DNA of 64,000 bases from Epiperipatus broadwayi (lineage: Eukaryota; Onychophora; Udeonychophora; Euonychophora; Peripatidae), in the NCBI GenBank assembly GCA_028023455.1, contig JAQFVV010012498.1, positions 2,418,001 to 2,482,000 of the forward strand. The letters are read 5' to 3'. Positions 15,309 through 28,088 of this stretch are shown here, piece after piece. The translations under genes and the position numbers were made by a program. Numbering within the stretch: position 1 is the stretch's first letter; every line of letters begins with the position of its first letter. The notes below the pieces were generated by a model. It was given only the letters and a program-made list of their open reading frames with translations, did no database searches and had not been told where the DNA came from.

Positions 15309-15616
15309 GATCACTAGATGGAGCTTTACCAATAGTTCCTAACAAGCTTTGTTTACATAAACACTGAGAGAGAGAATTCAATATCTTTTTCATTATCTCC
15401 AACCTCCAGACCATGGTTTCAAGCTAATTGGCTCATCTCAGTGGAGGGCAGGGAGAGTAAAAACTAAATCTAAATACTAACTCTACAATCAGCACAGATG
15501 AAACATGTTTCTATTAATTTGAAAGCATGCATTTTTCAGATATGTAAATATCTTCAAATTCAGTCAAACAAACTAGACAGCTATATGGGTCTGAATTCAG
15601 TTCAGTTTCACCATAG
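15309..15616 (+). repeat. Direct repeat, copy 2
   Basis: Second copy of the 300-bp unit, separated from copy 1 by about 105 unrelated bases. Substitutions scattered along the length show the duplication is not recent. Confidence 0.95.
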
Positions 15617-16329
15617 TTCAGCTCATCCTTTATAAATGAATATTTGATATCATGTTATGACAAGTACCTATTTTTTTGTTTCAACCTGTTATATTACCAA
15701 TAAAATGTAATCTAGAGTTATTATAACAGTATCTACAGAATCATTAATTTTTTAAAAAAAGTTTTATTAGATTTCATAAGTCATTTTTATTTTTATGTGA
15801 CAAAATAATTAACAAAATTATAGGTTTAAAACTTGTGGTACCAGTAGTCATTTTATTTTTACACTAGATAGTTCCTAATAAATGATGAAAATTACAATGA
15901 GTTATATATTATTCTCCCATTATCCACTTTATATTTTGAAGTCAAAATCTCTCCTGTGATTTTAAAGTTTTTTTAAAAATTTATAAAATTATTATAACTG
16001 TATATAGATCCTGACTGCTTTATGAACTTATAGTATCTAATTATTTTATTAATGTAACTTTTTAAAAAAAGCCAAGGAAAATCACCTTTATAAGTCATAC
16101 AATTTAAAAGCATACTTTCTTTTAAATTTATTTGCAGATTGATTTGAAACAAATCAACAGCAATATTTATATCATTAGATCTACATATATGATTTCAATT
16201 TTTAATTTGATATCATATTATAGATTATAATAGCTACCAAACTTTAAATTTCTCTTTAAAAATACTAATATCAGTATTACTAATAGTAATAATAATAAGA
16301 ATGCATTTGTAAAATCATAAGTATGTAAA
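15617..16329. other. AT-rich spacer
   Basis: Nothing recognisable seen. Confidence 0.5.
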
Positions 16330-16691
<362 letters not shown>

Positions 16692-16821
16692 AAATAAAAT
16701 CAATAGCATATATAGGATTAATATTCTCTGACACATTCACAATAAAAGTTATTGAAAAATTTTAATATTTTTTTCTTTTAATATAGAGTATAATTCACTT
16801 TTTTATACCATTGAGTATTTT

Positions 16822-16929
16822 TTTTCCTCATGTGTCATAGCATCAGCTAGGAAGCGAACCCGCTTACCCGGGACACCTCCTTGTAAAGCTGCTGTTGCTG
16901 ACATCTCGACCACCAATGCTTGACTACTC
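16822..16929 (-). mobile_element. tRNA-like SINE with target-site duplication
   Basis: On the minus strand the 108-bp insert contains TGGTCGAGATGTCAGC (box A of the Ser/Leu tRNA type) and GGGTTCGCTTCC (box B, one base from GGTTCGANTCC). It ends with A-rich sequence. GCATTGG and CTGATGC can form a 7-bp acceptor-like stem with two G-U pairs, but the T stem no longer pairs, so it is not a working tRNA. TTGAGTATTTT flanks it at 16811-16821 and 16930-16940, an 11-bp target-site duplication. A fragment of the same SINE lies at 32250-32327 on the other strand. Confidence 0.82.
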
Positions 16930-16940
16930 TTGAGTATTTT

Positions 16941-18702
16941 CTTACCTATTTTATTTTAATTACAATTTATATTGAACAATATAATATCTTCTAACCTACA
17001 GATATTCTGAATTTATATACTTTTTTCCTCTTTAACATTTAAAATAATATCTTCTATCATAGAAAAAGTATAATAAATGTATAAATTAATAATAAATAGA
17101 AATTTTTTCTTTTTCAAAATAACTTAATCCATTATAAAAAATCGGGAATCTATTATAACCTATTTAAGAAAAAAATAAATATTGCAATAATATTACATAA
17201 TCAATATGTTTTCTTTTGAAACTATAGCCGTAATTATTATAAACATTTTGTGATAATATTTTAATTTAAAAATTAAAATAGTTTTGTAAATAATAATTTA
17301 TTTTATAAGAAATATTTTAATACATTTGAAATTAACAATAATCTGAAGAAAAAAAAAAGACCCAAGTATTTTGAGTAGGCAGAAAACAAAAAGTGCCATA
17401 AATTAATAGTATATTAATTTTCTTAAATTTTATTCAAATACTACCTTTTAAAAATTTTATTGACTTTTGTGTATTAAATTATCAAATGTCATTTATAAAT
17501 TTATTCTTTATGCTTAGATGTATATCTAATGAAAAAATTCCACTTTTAGTCTTTATTTTTATTAATAAATAATATTAAACTTTAAAATTTTAGAATATTT
17601 TATTGAACTCATTTTTTTTTTTTTTTTACTCTTTGTAGTATTGTAATTTCATTTCGTATATCAAAAATATAAAAATTATCAGTAATGGAATTTTTCACAA
17701 TAAATATTAATAAAGTTTATATATTTCTATAAATAAGTATTTGGAAAAATAACTTATGTGTTTTTTGGCATATTTTTTTAGAAAAATTAGTTGAAAAATT
17801 TTAAATAAATGTATTTAATTCTTAGTAGCTTAACCATTATAAAGTGTGTAACTGTAATAATTATTAGTGAGCCACATTTTTTCTCACATTTGTTTACATT
17901 TACTAAAACATAATTGAGCGCATTTGGGTTAATTAGCCATTCAAGATCAGATAAAATTAAATAAAAATGATATATTTTATTTTTTGTCATTTATACATAT
18001 ATTTTTTTGCTAAATGTAAAATAATGTTATATACTGGCTATTTTGTTGCAGTGATTAACACTTCTTTATGCCATGCTTATAACATTAGTTTAAATTATTT
18101 TCAAAAAGCTGACAATTTTCCAGAAAATTTAACTATTTTTTTAGACAGCTGTCCTACAAAGTAAAATTGGCAATGATCTAATTTTTGTGAAGAAATTATC
18201 TACCTCATTATTTTAAAGAAAGGATTAATCACAGAAGGGAATCCATGCAAATTCTTACTAATCATTAGTTGGCTATCATGGTGAATAATATTTTAAACTA
18301 TTTCTCCATATAAAGATTCTGAAAAAGTTTTTATCTTGTAGTACATTTTTAAAACTATTTTCTACATAGAAGAAGAATAAAATAATTTATTGTGTGTTAA
18401 TATTGTTTATTGCCACCTTGAACATAAAGTTACTGTTCACACACACAAAAAATAAATAAACAAAAAACAAATATAATATCATAATGAGTTCTGCACTGAA
18501 ATTATATTTTATTATCTGGACTTATCATTATTTTATGCTTTAATAATTTTTTATTGCATAATAAATAAATTTATTACTTAAATTACAGTATAAAAAATAA
18601 GATCTTACACAACAATTGAAAATGATAATTAACAGATTTGATATGTATATAATCAGTCATCTAACTTCTGTTGAATTAGTGAAGTAATGAAGATTAGTTC
18701 AA
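16941..18702. other. AT-rich spacer
   Basis: No gene or named repeat seen. Two overlapping 65-codon open frames near 17.79-18.16 kb show no family signature and run through AT-rich DNA. Confidence 0.5.
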
Positions 18703-18715
18703 TTGATAAAGAATG

Positions 18716-19856
18716 TAATATATATTAAGGATATAACCTTAAGACTATGCACCTGAAAAAATAACAGTAGGGACCTCCACAAACACAAGATTTAATTAAA
18801 AGATAAGAGCAACCTCTTATCTTCTAACTACTTTCTAAATAAATAGGAGAATCTAAAGCATTTTGATTTGAGAGTGTAAGGCTTTTAAATAGCTCCTTGA
18901 TTAAGTCCACAATTTCTATACGACATTAACATTCATGAAATCTTTTGATTTACAATGAATCAGTGTTGAGATCTTATGCTTAGAAATCTTTTAAGATAAT
19001 ATAAAGTTGTAAAAATTAAATTTATAAAGTGCATACTCATTACATAAAGTAATATATATTAAGGTTATAACACTAAGACCATGCACCTGAAAAAATGACA
19101 GAAGAGACCTCCACAAATCTTAACACAAGATTTATTTAAAAGAAAAGAGTGGCCTCTTATCTTCAACCTACTTTTTAAATAAATAGGAGAATCTAAAGCA
19201 TTTTGATTTGAGAGTGTAAGGCTATTAAATACCTCACTAATTAAGTCCACAATTTCTATACTACATTAAAATTTTCAAAATCTTTTGATTTAGTGAGGTA
19301 TTTAATAGCCTTATGCTTTCAAATCAAAATGCTTTAAATTCTCCTATTTATTTAGAAAGTAGGTTGAAAATAAGAGGCCACCCTTTACTTTTAAATAAAT
19401 CTTGTGTTAAGATTTGCAGAGGCTCCTATTTTCATTTTTTCAGGTGTATGGTCTTAAGGTTATAGCCTTAATGTATATTATTTTACATAATAAGTATGTG
19501 CTTTATAAATTTAACTTTTACAACTTTATATTATCTTAAAAGATTTCTAAGCATAAGATCTTAACACTGACTCATTGTAAATCAAAAGATTTCACGAATG
19601 TTAATGTGGTATAGAAATTGTGGACTTAATCAGTGAGGTATTTAATTGCCTTACACTCTCAAATCAAAATGCTTTAGATTCTCCTATTTATTTAGAAAGT
19701 AGGTTGAAGATAACTTATCTTTTAAATAAATCTTGTGTTAATATTTGTAGAGGTCCATACTATCATTTTTTCAAGTGCATGGTCTTAAGATTATAGCCTT
19801 AATATATATTACTTTACGTAACGAGTTATGCGCTTTATAAATTTAATTTTTACAAC
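18716..19856. mobile_element. 1.14-kb nested foldback element, family B
   Basis: TTGATAAAGAATG occurs at 18703-18715 and 19857-19869 as a perfect 13-bp direct repeat bounding the element. Inside, a unit beginning TAATATATATTAAGG and containing ATGCACCTGAAAAAAT, GACCTCCACAAA and ATTTTGATTTGAGAGTGTAA occurs twice in one direction (about 18716-18985 and 19049-19275) and twice inverted (about 19280-19480 and 19540-19811), so the whole folds on itself around 19275. A tail TTTACGTAACGAGTTATGCG then TTTATAAATTTAA follows the right arm. The 49-kb foldback has the same GGCTATAACCT, AGTAGGGACCTCTACA and tail motifs. No protein is encoded, so it is non-autonomous. Confidence 0.85.
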
Positions 19857-20319
19857 TTGATAAAGAATGATAATTTTATTCAAAAACTGGTTTTATTTAT
19901 ATAAATAAGTTTAGTTTTTTTTATTTTCTGCTCTACGATTATACCTATTCATACATCTATATAAACATTTTAAAGTCATAATTTTAACATTTAAATTTAA
20001 ACTATATATATAAAAGTTAAGTATAATATTTTTTACTTCATAAAACTAATTAATAATTATTTAGATATTTATAAAAAGATATTGTTGTAAATAAATACTT
20101 GCTAAAATGGGCAGTTATAAGGTAAATTTATATAATATATATGTAATAAATTTAAATAAATCTGGAGATATGTTAACTCCTATGCATTAAAATGCATTGT
20201 TTAGTTATCACATATATAAATAAATGACAAATCACTTACTACAAGCTATATAATAATAGCATGTTACATAAAATGTATATAAACTACTCTGTAATGGATT
20301 TGTTAGTTTTTTTATACAT

Positions 20320-20790
20320 ATAGTAATAAAACAATGAATATTTAATGTACAATGATTGGAACTGACATCTTTCCAAATTTTTTAAACATATTTTTAGGAT
20401 GCATTTACTTAATTACGTATTTTGAAAGCAAGTTTTTTTGTCAAGTTTATTTAACAAATTGAACATCTGACTTTACCTTGATTAAGGTATAGCATATTGA
20501 ATCTGAATACTTTTTAGAAATTGATTGCAGTGTCAAATATTCAAGTTTTAACATCAAGTTGGCTGATTATCCATTATTAATATAAGATAAGCAGTTGTCA
20601 TATGTGCATAAAAGGTTAGGTTTATTCCAAGGCAACTAACAATCATTTGTTATCTGAAATGTTTACTTACTGCATCAACGTTTTCATATGCATACAAATT
20701 AAATAACGAATATTTAATGCTCACTTGTTGGAGCTGACATCATTCTCTATTTATTTACATATTATAGGAACTTGTTTTCAAAGGGACATA
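20320..20790 (+). repeat. Direct repeat pair about 370 bp apart
   Basis: AATATTTAATGTACAATG with GGAACTGACATC (20338-20372) recurs as AATATTTAATGCTCACTTG with GGAGCTGACATC (20709-20742). Flanking similarity runs for roughly 90 bases in each copy. It is diverged and has no coding frame. Confidence 0.6.
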
Positions 20791-20976
20791 GTGGAGCAAA
20801 CTGAGATGTTTGTTTCTGCTATTGCAAATCGTATCCTTAATTTTTTGTTTTTAAACTTTTTTTCTAACATTTTTTTTATCTGGGATTAGAATGTTTATGC
20901 TAGAATTGATGAGTTACTTGTTAATATATATATATAAACAAAAAAAAGACTTATAAATTCAATAAATAATATTATA

Positions 20977-21004
20977 TTTCAACCAGAGGGCTGGTTTTCA
21001 TCAG
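20977..21004 (-). ncRNA. Hammerhead-ribozyme-like motif of the PLE
   Basis: On the minus strand CTGATGA (21004-20998) is followed by AACCAG, a CCCT loop and CTGGTT, then GAAA (20980-20977). These are the conserved CUGAUGA and GAAA cores separated by a perfect 6-bp stem II. Hammerheads are an established feature of Penelope-like elements, and this one lies 0.5 kb downstream of the PLE reading frame. A convincing stem I and stem III could not be completed by eye, so activity is not claimed. Confidence 0.55.
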
Positions 21005-21507
21005 GAAGAAAAAAAAAATACACAGTAAAATGGCGATAATCAAAAATTACAGATTTGGTAAAAGATTAAAAATTTTAACAAAACCCCCCTGATTGGTCAC
21101 AAAATCTAACACAGAATATCTACCCAATCAATGACAAAATTCAAACAAAAAAAAACAAACTACATTCCCTCCTAATCAAGCTTAAATTCTATTTAAATTA
21201 AAATAAATATAAAAATAAAAAATCCAAAATTAAAAATTAAAATATACATATGTGCATACATAGAAAAATTAGACTATGCTCACATACAAAAAATAGCTGT
21301 GCTCACATTAATATTCATTAAAAACTAAAATACTTATACATTTTAATCAAAAATTATAGTTAGTGCAAAGTACAATAATTTATAATAACTAATTATTTAT
21401 CTATAAACCAATTAAACACAGATATTAAACATCCATATAACCATACTTTACATAAAAAACATCATATAAGAAAATTTTCACATAAAAAACTCACATATAG
21501 AAATCAT

Positions 21508-22508
21508 TTAGGAGACCAGGTAACCCAGAGATGTAATAGTTCCAGTGTTCAAATTCAATCCATGTGGTTCTAAGGTCTTGAATTTAAAAATAAAAAAAAA
21601 CTCTCCTTTTGTTTCCTCTCCCTTGTAGAAGAAAAACCTTCCTGAACAATCACTACTTTTAAATCATTAATTGAATGATTCGGTAAGTTAAAATGTTTTG
21701 AAACCGGTCTATCTTTATTCTTATGCAAAATGTCAAATCTATGATTAGTCATTCTGACATGTAAACTATTTGCTGACTCACCTATGTACTGGTTTAAACA
21801 TCTACTACACTCTATCAAATATATCAAATTAACACTTTTACATGTAACATAATTAGGAATATACCATTTAAAATTACGATTCTTAGTACTAAAGACCACT
21901 TTTGTCACAACAATATGTTCACATGTAAAACATCTTTTATCCTCACATGGAGAACATCCTTTTTCCTGTACAGAACTACTAATAAAATTTGTTTTGACAA
22001 GTATATCTCTAAGTGATCTATGTTTTCGATATACAACCTTAGGTGGATCAGAAAAAATAGATTTTAAATAACCTGTGGACTGTAATATGTTAAAATGTTT
22101 CACCAATATCCGGTTAATATTAGGTAAATCTCTATTAAAAGTAAGAACCAATGGTGGAACATCTAATTGTTTTTTACTCTTTTCAGATAAAAGAAGTTTT
22201 TTTCTATCAATTAAAAAAGATCTCCTTACTGCATTATCTAACAATGTCTTAGGATACCTCATATTGAGCAATCTATTATATAAAATACTATTATTTTGTT
22301 GAAGAAATTTCTTATCATTACAAATCCTCTTCATCCTTAAAAATTGACTATAAGGAATATTAGCCTTTAAATGTTTAGGATGATTACTATAAAAATGTAG
22401 ATAGTGGTTATTATCAGTTGGTTTCCTATATACAGTAGTAGTAAGAACTCTATTAGTGTAAATAACTTCAACATCAAGAAAATGAGCAATTGATTTTGAA
22501 AAATTCAT
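21508..22508 (-). pseudogene. PLE C-terminal part: RT thumb and GIY-YIG endonuclease
   Basis: Starting at an internal methionine (MNFSKSIAHFLDVEV), this frame carries the RT thumb (VYRKPTDNNHYLHF, PKHLKANIPYSQFLRMKRIC), a cysteine knuckle GCSPCEDKRCFTCEH about residue 183, then the endonuclease core NLIYLIECSRCLNQYIGES with LHVRMTNHR. ERKQKES supplies the expected late glutamate. The uninterrupted frame closes at 21570 as FLFLNSRP. One extra base in the adjacent homopolymer would instead continue into FKFKTLEPHGLN and stop at 21508-21510; this ending is the conserved PLE C-terminus, so the stop at 21570 is the product of a slip. The protein would nick DNA to prime reverse transcription. Confidence 0.88.
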
Positions 22509-22546
22509 TGTGAAATTAATATGTTTATTAAAATTATTTAAATAAC

Positions 22547-24232
22547 TTAAAAATTATGAAGTTCAACTTCACTATGTGGCCATATCATGAAAATGTCATC
22601 TATATATCTAAGCCAAGTGTGAGGTTTCAGCTTAGCATTATCAAGTATAGAGGACTCTAGTTTTGACATAAAAATATTCACATAACTTGGTGCCATCTTT
22701 GTACCCATTGCAGTACCTTGTTTCTGTAAATAGTATCTAGAATCAAAAGTAAAAAAATTATTTCTTAAAACCAAATATATTAATTCAACCATAGTAGTAA
22801 TAAGACCATGATCATACTCTGTGTCTTGTAAAGCACATTTAATAGCCTCAACTCCATCATCATGAGGTATATTTGTGTATAATGATACAATATCCAAAGT
22901 AACCAAAAAACAATCAACTGGTAATTCAGATTTAATATTTTCTAACACACAAAGAAAATGAGTAGTATCTATAACATAAGAATTAAATGATGGTGGAATA
23001 AATTTAATAATATTATCAACATAAGCTGAAATATTTTCTGTAGGACTACCAATACTAGCTACAATAGGTCTGCCTGGACAACCAGGTTTATGAATCTTTG
23101 GCAAAATATAAAAACTACTAGGATGAATTTTGGTTGGTACTAAAAAGTTATATACATTATTATTTATAAGACCCCTAGCTCTCATAACTTTTAAACTAAA
23201 AAGTATACCCTTGAATAATGAATTAATAGTGGTTAGTGAAATAGGCTCATAAAAAATTTTATCATCTAAAAGCTCCAGAGCTTTTTTAACATAATCATCT
23301 TTATTCATAATTACTATTGATCCACCTTTGTCAGCTGGTTTTATAATAATATTCTGTCTTTTCACTAAATTGCATAATGCATTCATCTCTCTCAATGTTA
23401 AATTATTCTTATACTTACTATGTTGTTTAAGTCTAATTTCATTAATAATATCCTGATATATATTATTAATGTACGTATCTAATAACACATTCCTTTGATG
23501 TGGTGGTGTCCAATCAGATTGTAATTTCCCAATAGTATCACATTCTTGGTTTCCAAAAAATTCTCTTAATCCAAGTCTTCTTGAAAAATTATCTAAATCC
23601 TGATGAATTTTAAATTCATTTTTTTGATAAAATGACTGAACTGTAGAGCAAAAAGATAAACATTTATTTAACAGTGAACATTCTGCCTTACTAAGATTAA
23701 TGTTAGTTAGATTAATCACATTGTTTTCCTTATTAGCTAAACATAAAAAGTCATTGCTACAAATATTTGAGTTAGATTTATTAGTATTTGTATTTCCAGA
23801 AACTAAAATATTGTTAGTGCATTCAGAAGAATCTGTAACTCTATGAACTAATGCTAAACCAGCATCACTATTAAAAATAGATGGTAACATTTCAGCACAA
23901 TCTAATGAATGTGAAGATGATATAAATAATTGATCAGTATCAATTGGAATCATATCTGATGTAGAAATATCCGACACAGTATGATTATCAGAAGTCATAC
24001 AATTAATTAGTGTTTGTGACTGATTAGTAACTAATTCAAATCTCGGCTCATTACCCATAACTTTGAACCAATGATACATTTTATTATGAAATTTCTTCAC
24101 CAATAACTTCTCTCTCAAAAAAACCCATTCCTGTAATTCCTTCTGTTCATCCTTATTCATTAAATTACAACTACCAAAATGTATAATTTCTTTTTCAATT
24201 AATTTAAGTCTTACCAAAAATGCATCTTTCAA
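22547..24232 (-). pseudogene. PLE reverse transcriptase domain
   Basis: A 561-codon open stretch, in frame with the N-terminal part. Recognisable segments in order: LNKCLSFCSTV and FSRRLGLREFF (conserved pre-RT region), IIKPADKGGSIVIMNKDDY near residue 297, FYILPKIHKPG with GRPIVASIGSPTENISAYVD, FLVTLDIVSLYTNIPHDDG, LQKQGTAMGTKMAPSYVNIF and the catalytic WLRYIDDIFMIW near residue 545. All three catalytic aspartates are kept. It closes right after EVELHNF because the run of five T (minus strand) needs six for the frame to carry on into YLNNFNKHINF and the downstream segment. The methionine at 24232 is only the first ATG after the upstream TGA; the original protein starts further up. Confidence 0.9.
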
Positions 24233-24454
24233 AATAAGTATTAATGCAACAGATGCTTCTCTTATTGTATTATCCCATTTAATTGCATGTTCCCTAGGAA
24301 ATTGGTTTATGTTAGCAATAATTTTTATTCTGAGGCCTTTAGAAATTATGTTATTGTTAATAAAATATGCAAAATTACTAATATGTTGTCTATATCTAAC
24401 TAATTTATCATATAATTTCCTAAGTTTAAGAAACGATGTACTATGTAATGTTTG

Positions 24455-24870
24455 TCAATTACTTATAACCTGCTTATTATTTAGATGTCTAGAAAAACGT
24501 TTAGGGATTGCCCCTGTATTAATTAATGTTAGACCCTGTAAATGTTGTTTACTAGAATAATCCCTATTAATATCCAACTCTGTATTTACGCTCGATATTG
24601 TATTAAAATCAGTGCCAATTAACAATCCATTATCTATTTGATTAACTACACCCACCTCTAAATTACCCAGATCTCCTTTACCACCATTTATATGTTGATC
24701 TGAAGCAGCAAAACCATCAATCTGTTGAACATCAGAAATAGTCATTGTTAAAAAGTTCTTCTGTTTGGAAATGTTACAAATTATATCATCCAATGAAAGG
24801 TCTAAAGAATCATCTTTACATTGAGTATGATCTTCTTTAAAAACTTTTGGAGATCTATCCCATAATATAT
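24455..24870 (-). pseudogene. PLE N-terminal extension
   Basis: The same reading frame as the RT continues upstream through LRKLYDKLVRYRQH and WDNTIREASVAL, crosses one TGA at 24455-24457, and remains open from NNKQVISN back through DDIICNISKQKN and LWDRSPKVF to the TA tract. No ATG was found to fix the start. Composition is Asn/Ser/Asp rich with no named domain, as usual for PLE N-termini. The TGA could be a simple nonsense mutation. Confidence 0.7.
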
Positions 24871-24890
24871 ATATATATATATAATTTTTC

Positions 24891-25427
24891 TTAAATTATT
24901 TATCTTGAATGCTATGCTATTCATTAAACACGACATTTCTCAAATATCTGAAAATTTTGACATTTTAAAAAATCAATTGAAAGTATTATAATCAAAGAGA
25001 GTATCTGCAAAATTAAGCACAATAATAAAATCATCTATGATATTCCAATTCCTGATATGTAGTATTACTTAAAAACATTATTATGGAAACCATTACAAGT
25101 ATGCTAATCATTAATTAATATTTTAAATAAGTAAACTATATATAAAATATAAAACTACATAATGGAGCACTTAATGTATAAATCAAAATACTTTTAAAAC
25201 AAAGTATCGATTATTAAATTGTCAAACTAAGAATAATATTGAAAATACAAAAAAAGTAGCTGAGTAAAAACACTGACATTTTAAAAATTATCAGAGCATT
25301 AAAAGACAATAAATCAATAACCAGAGAAGAATAAAAATGTAATAACAAATGAAGGGAATAAAAAAAATCATAAAAACAAGTAAATTATAGGTTTTATTAA
25401 AATAATATACTTAAAAATATATTACAC

Positions 25428-25428
<1 letters not shown>
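24891..25428. other. AT-rich spacer
   Basis: Nothing recognisable seen. Confidence 0.5.
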
Positions 25429-25507
<79 letters not shown>

Positions 25508-25523
25508 CAACAACAACAACAAC

Positions 25524-25571
<48 letters not shown>
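25429..25571. repeat. (ATA)n with internal (ACA)n
   Basis: Trinucleotide array with a seven-unit (ACA) block in the middle at about 25503-25525. Confidence 0.97.
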
Positions 25572-25572
<1 letters not shown>

Positions 25573-26930
25573 TTTACAGTAATACATTAAAATTAAATAT
25601 TTCACAAATTTAGCAATAGTTTTATTATTTAAAGATAACATAATAAAAACCCAAACAGATGCCTTATTTTATAAGCAGTAATCCATATTATTTAGGAATA
25701 ACAAATGATTGTGCAAAATAAAACCCAAATGAGTTTTTTGTTTTTGTCTCTGATAGACACTACTTTTCATTATAGTATTATTTTATTATGCATTATTATC
25801 TAGTGTAATTTGATTATCTATACTTTAATAGATATATCAGAAGTAGAATGATATGAAAATGATTATTCTCATCAAATGCATATTAAATATTATATAGTGA
25901 TTATTTTGTTTTAGTACAAATCAATCCTTTGGTTAAAGGTTAAGATGCCTACAGCTAGCCCATTAATTAAATGATTAAATTTGTAGCTAATGACATTGTT
26001 TAACCTAGATAATTAGACATGCAAAGTGTTCTTGTGTTTAAAATATTACAGAAAATAAATATCATTGTCTTAAAACTAAAATTAAAATTCAGAACCCATG
26101 AAAACAATGTATTCTTTCATTATTAACAAAGATTGTATTATACTACAATCATACTATTTATTTTACAGCAAGTACATTGACAGATATCTGATCACTTCAA
26201 ATTCATTTAAAATATTTATCTCTCCCTCTTATAATAATAAGACATCCATTTCTAACTAGCATCCATCCATCAAATCTATGTATACACAATAATTATATAT
26301 AATATTTCTAAAAAAAAAAAATCTTCAAATGCATATACAACAAGAATCCTTCAGAATCCGACATTCTAAAAGTCAGTTTAATAAACTTGTAAATAATAAC
26401 TTTCATATTATGCAGATAATTATATGAAAATGAAACTACTTTTATCTGGCTTTCAAAAATTTAAATGAATAACTGATGAATTATTAATATTTCATAGGAA
26501 TAATACCATATGTTAATTGGTGATCTTAGTAAAACCTATTCAGATCACAGTTTTACATCCAATACAGATAGAAATTCTATTAATTTTAAGAACATTTTAA
26601 ATAAATATTGGCTATGAAATATGCTAAAAGTTGTTGAAATTAATAGAATTTATATCTACATTATGATTTAAACTCCGATCTGGTTATATTGAGGCTGTGC
26701 TAAAATTGCCATTATAATAGAATGTTTTATTCTTTCAAAAGATCATGAATTAAATGACAATCCATATAAAATCATGATTCAAGATTAAAATGGATTAATT
26801 TGTTATTTTTTCAAAGGACTAAAATAAGTGAATATTGTTTGCATGTGAATTAAAAGTGACTCTTAGAAAGAATGACTTATAAAAGATTTTTATATTACAT
26901 ACATATGAAGAATTATATATTTTCAATGCA
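25572..26930. other. AT-rich spacer
   Basis: No gene, RNA or transposon recognised. Only short open frames. Confidence 0.5.
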
Positions 26931-27583
<653 letters not shown>

Positions 27584-28088
27584 TAAATTTATTTAGAATC
27601 TGTTAATTTATCCATCCAACCGACCACCCATCCATATTTCTTTTCATTTTTTATTTAATCATCCTTTCATCTTTCTAACTAACTATTTATCCAATTATCT
27701 GTCTATTCATTCGTCCAATTATCCATCAATCAATCTATCTAACTGTTTATAGGTTTATAATCAATCAATACAGATATCTAATCTATTTATGATTTTAATC
27801 ATATATTCACTAACATTTCAAAAGATAAAATGATTTTCCCATCTATAAAACTGATTAATAAAATATAATATAAATTTTTATAAATAATATCACACTTTTT
27901 TTAGCTTCACCGTAACATTTGTAATGAATAATTTGATAACTTTATGTAATTATGTTTATACTCAATACTTAATATATGCACACCATAAGTCATTCAAGAA
28001 AACACGCAGAACATAAAACTAAGCAAGTAATATCATTTTAATATACTTTTTAAATTATATTATAAAATATCAACAAATACAATAAAAC
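27584..28088. other. Decayed tetranucleotide flank and AT-rich spacer
   Basis: To about 27770 ATCC/ATCT-like words persist in degraded form, the worn edge of the array. The rest is unremarkable. Confidence 0.5.

Larger units (their letters stand above)
20970..24890 (-). mobile_element. Penelope-like element, nearly intact
   Basis: Minus-strand retroelement made of a long frame (24870 to 21508) with an N-terminal extension, a reverse transcriptase and a C-terminal GIY-YIG endonuclease, then an AT-rich 3' region and a hammerhead-like motif. That domain order is canonical for endonuclease-bearing PLEs. The cysteine motif before GIY-YIG resembles the Neptune-type group. Three simple lesions break the frame: TGA at 24455-24457, a one-base loss in the A run at 22549-22553, and a one-base loss in the A run at 21592-21600. 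Exact ends are uncertain; a TA tract (24865-24882) sits at the 5' side and no target duplication was identified. Confidence 0.85.

Noticed and set aside
16840-16922. A functional tRNA gene
   Set aside because: Boxes A and B and an acceptor-like stem exist, but the T stem fails and the piece is bounded by a target duplication with A tail, so it is a SINE.
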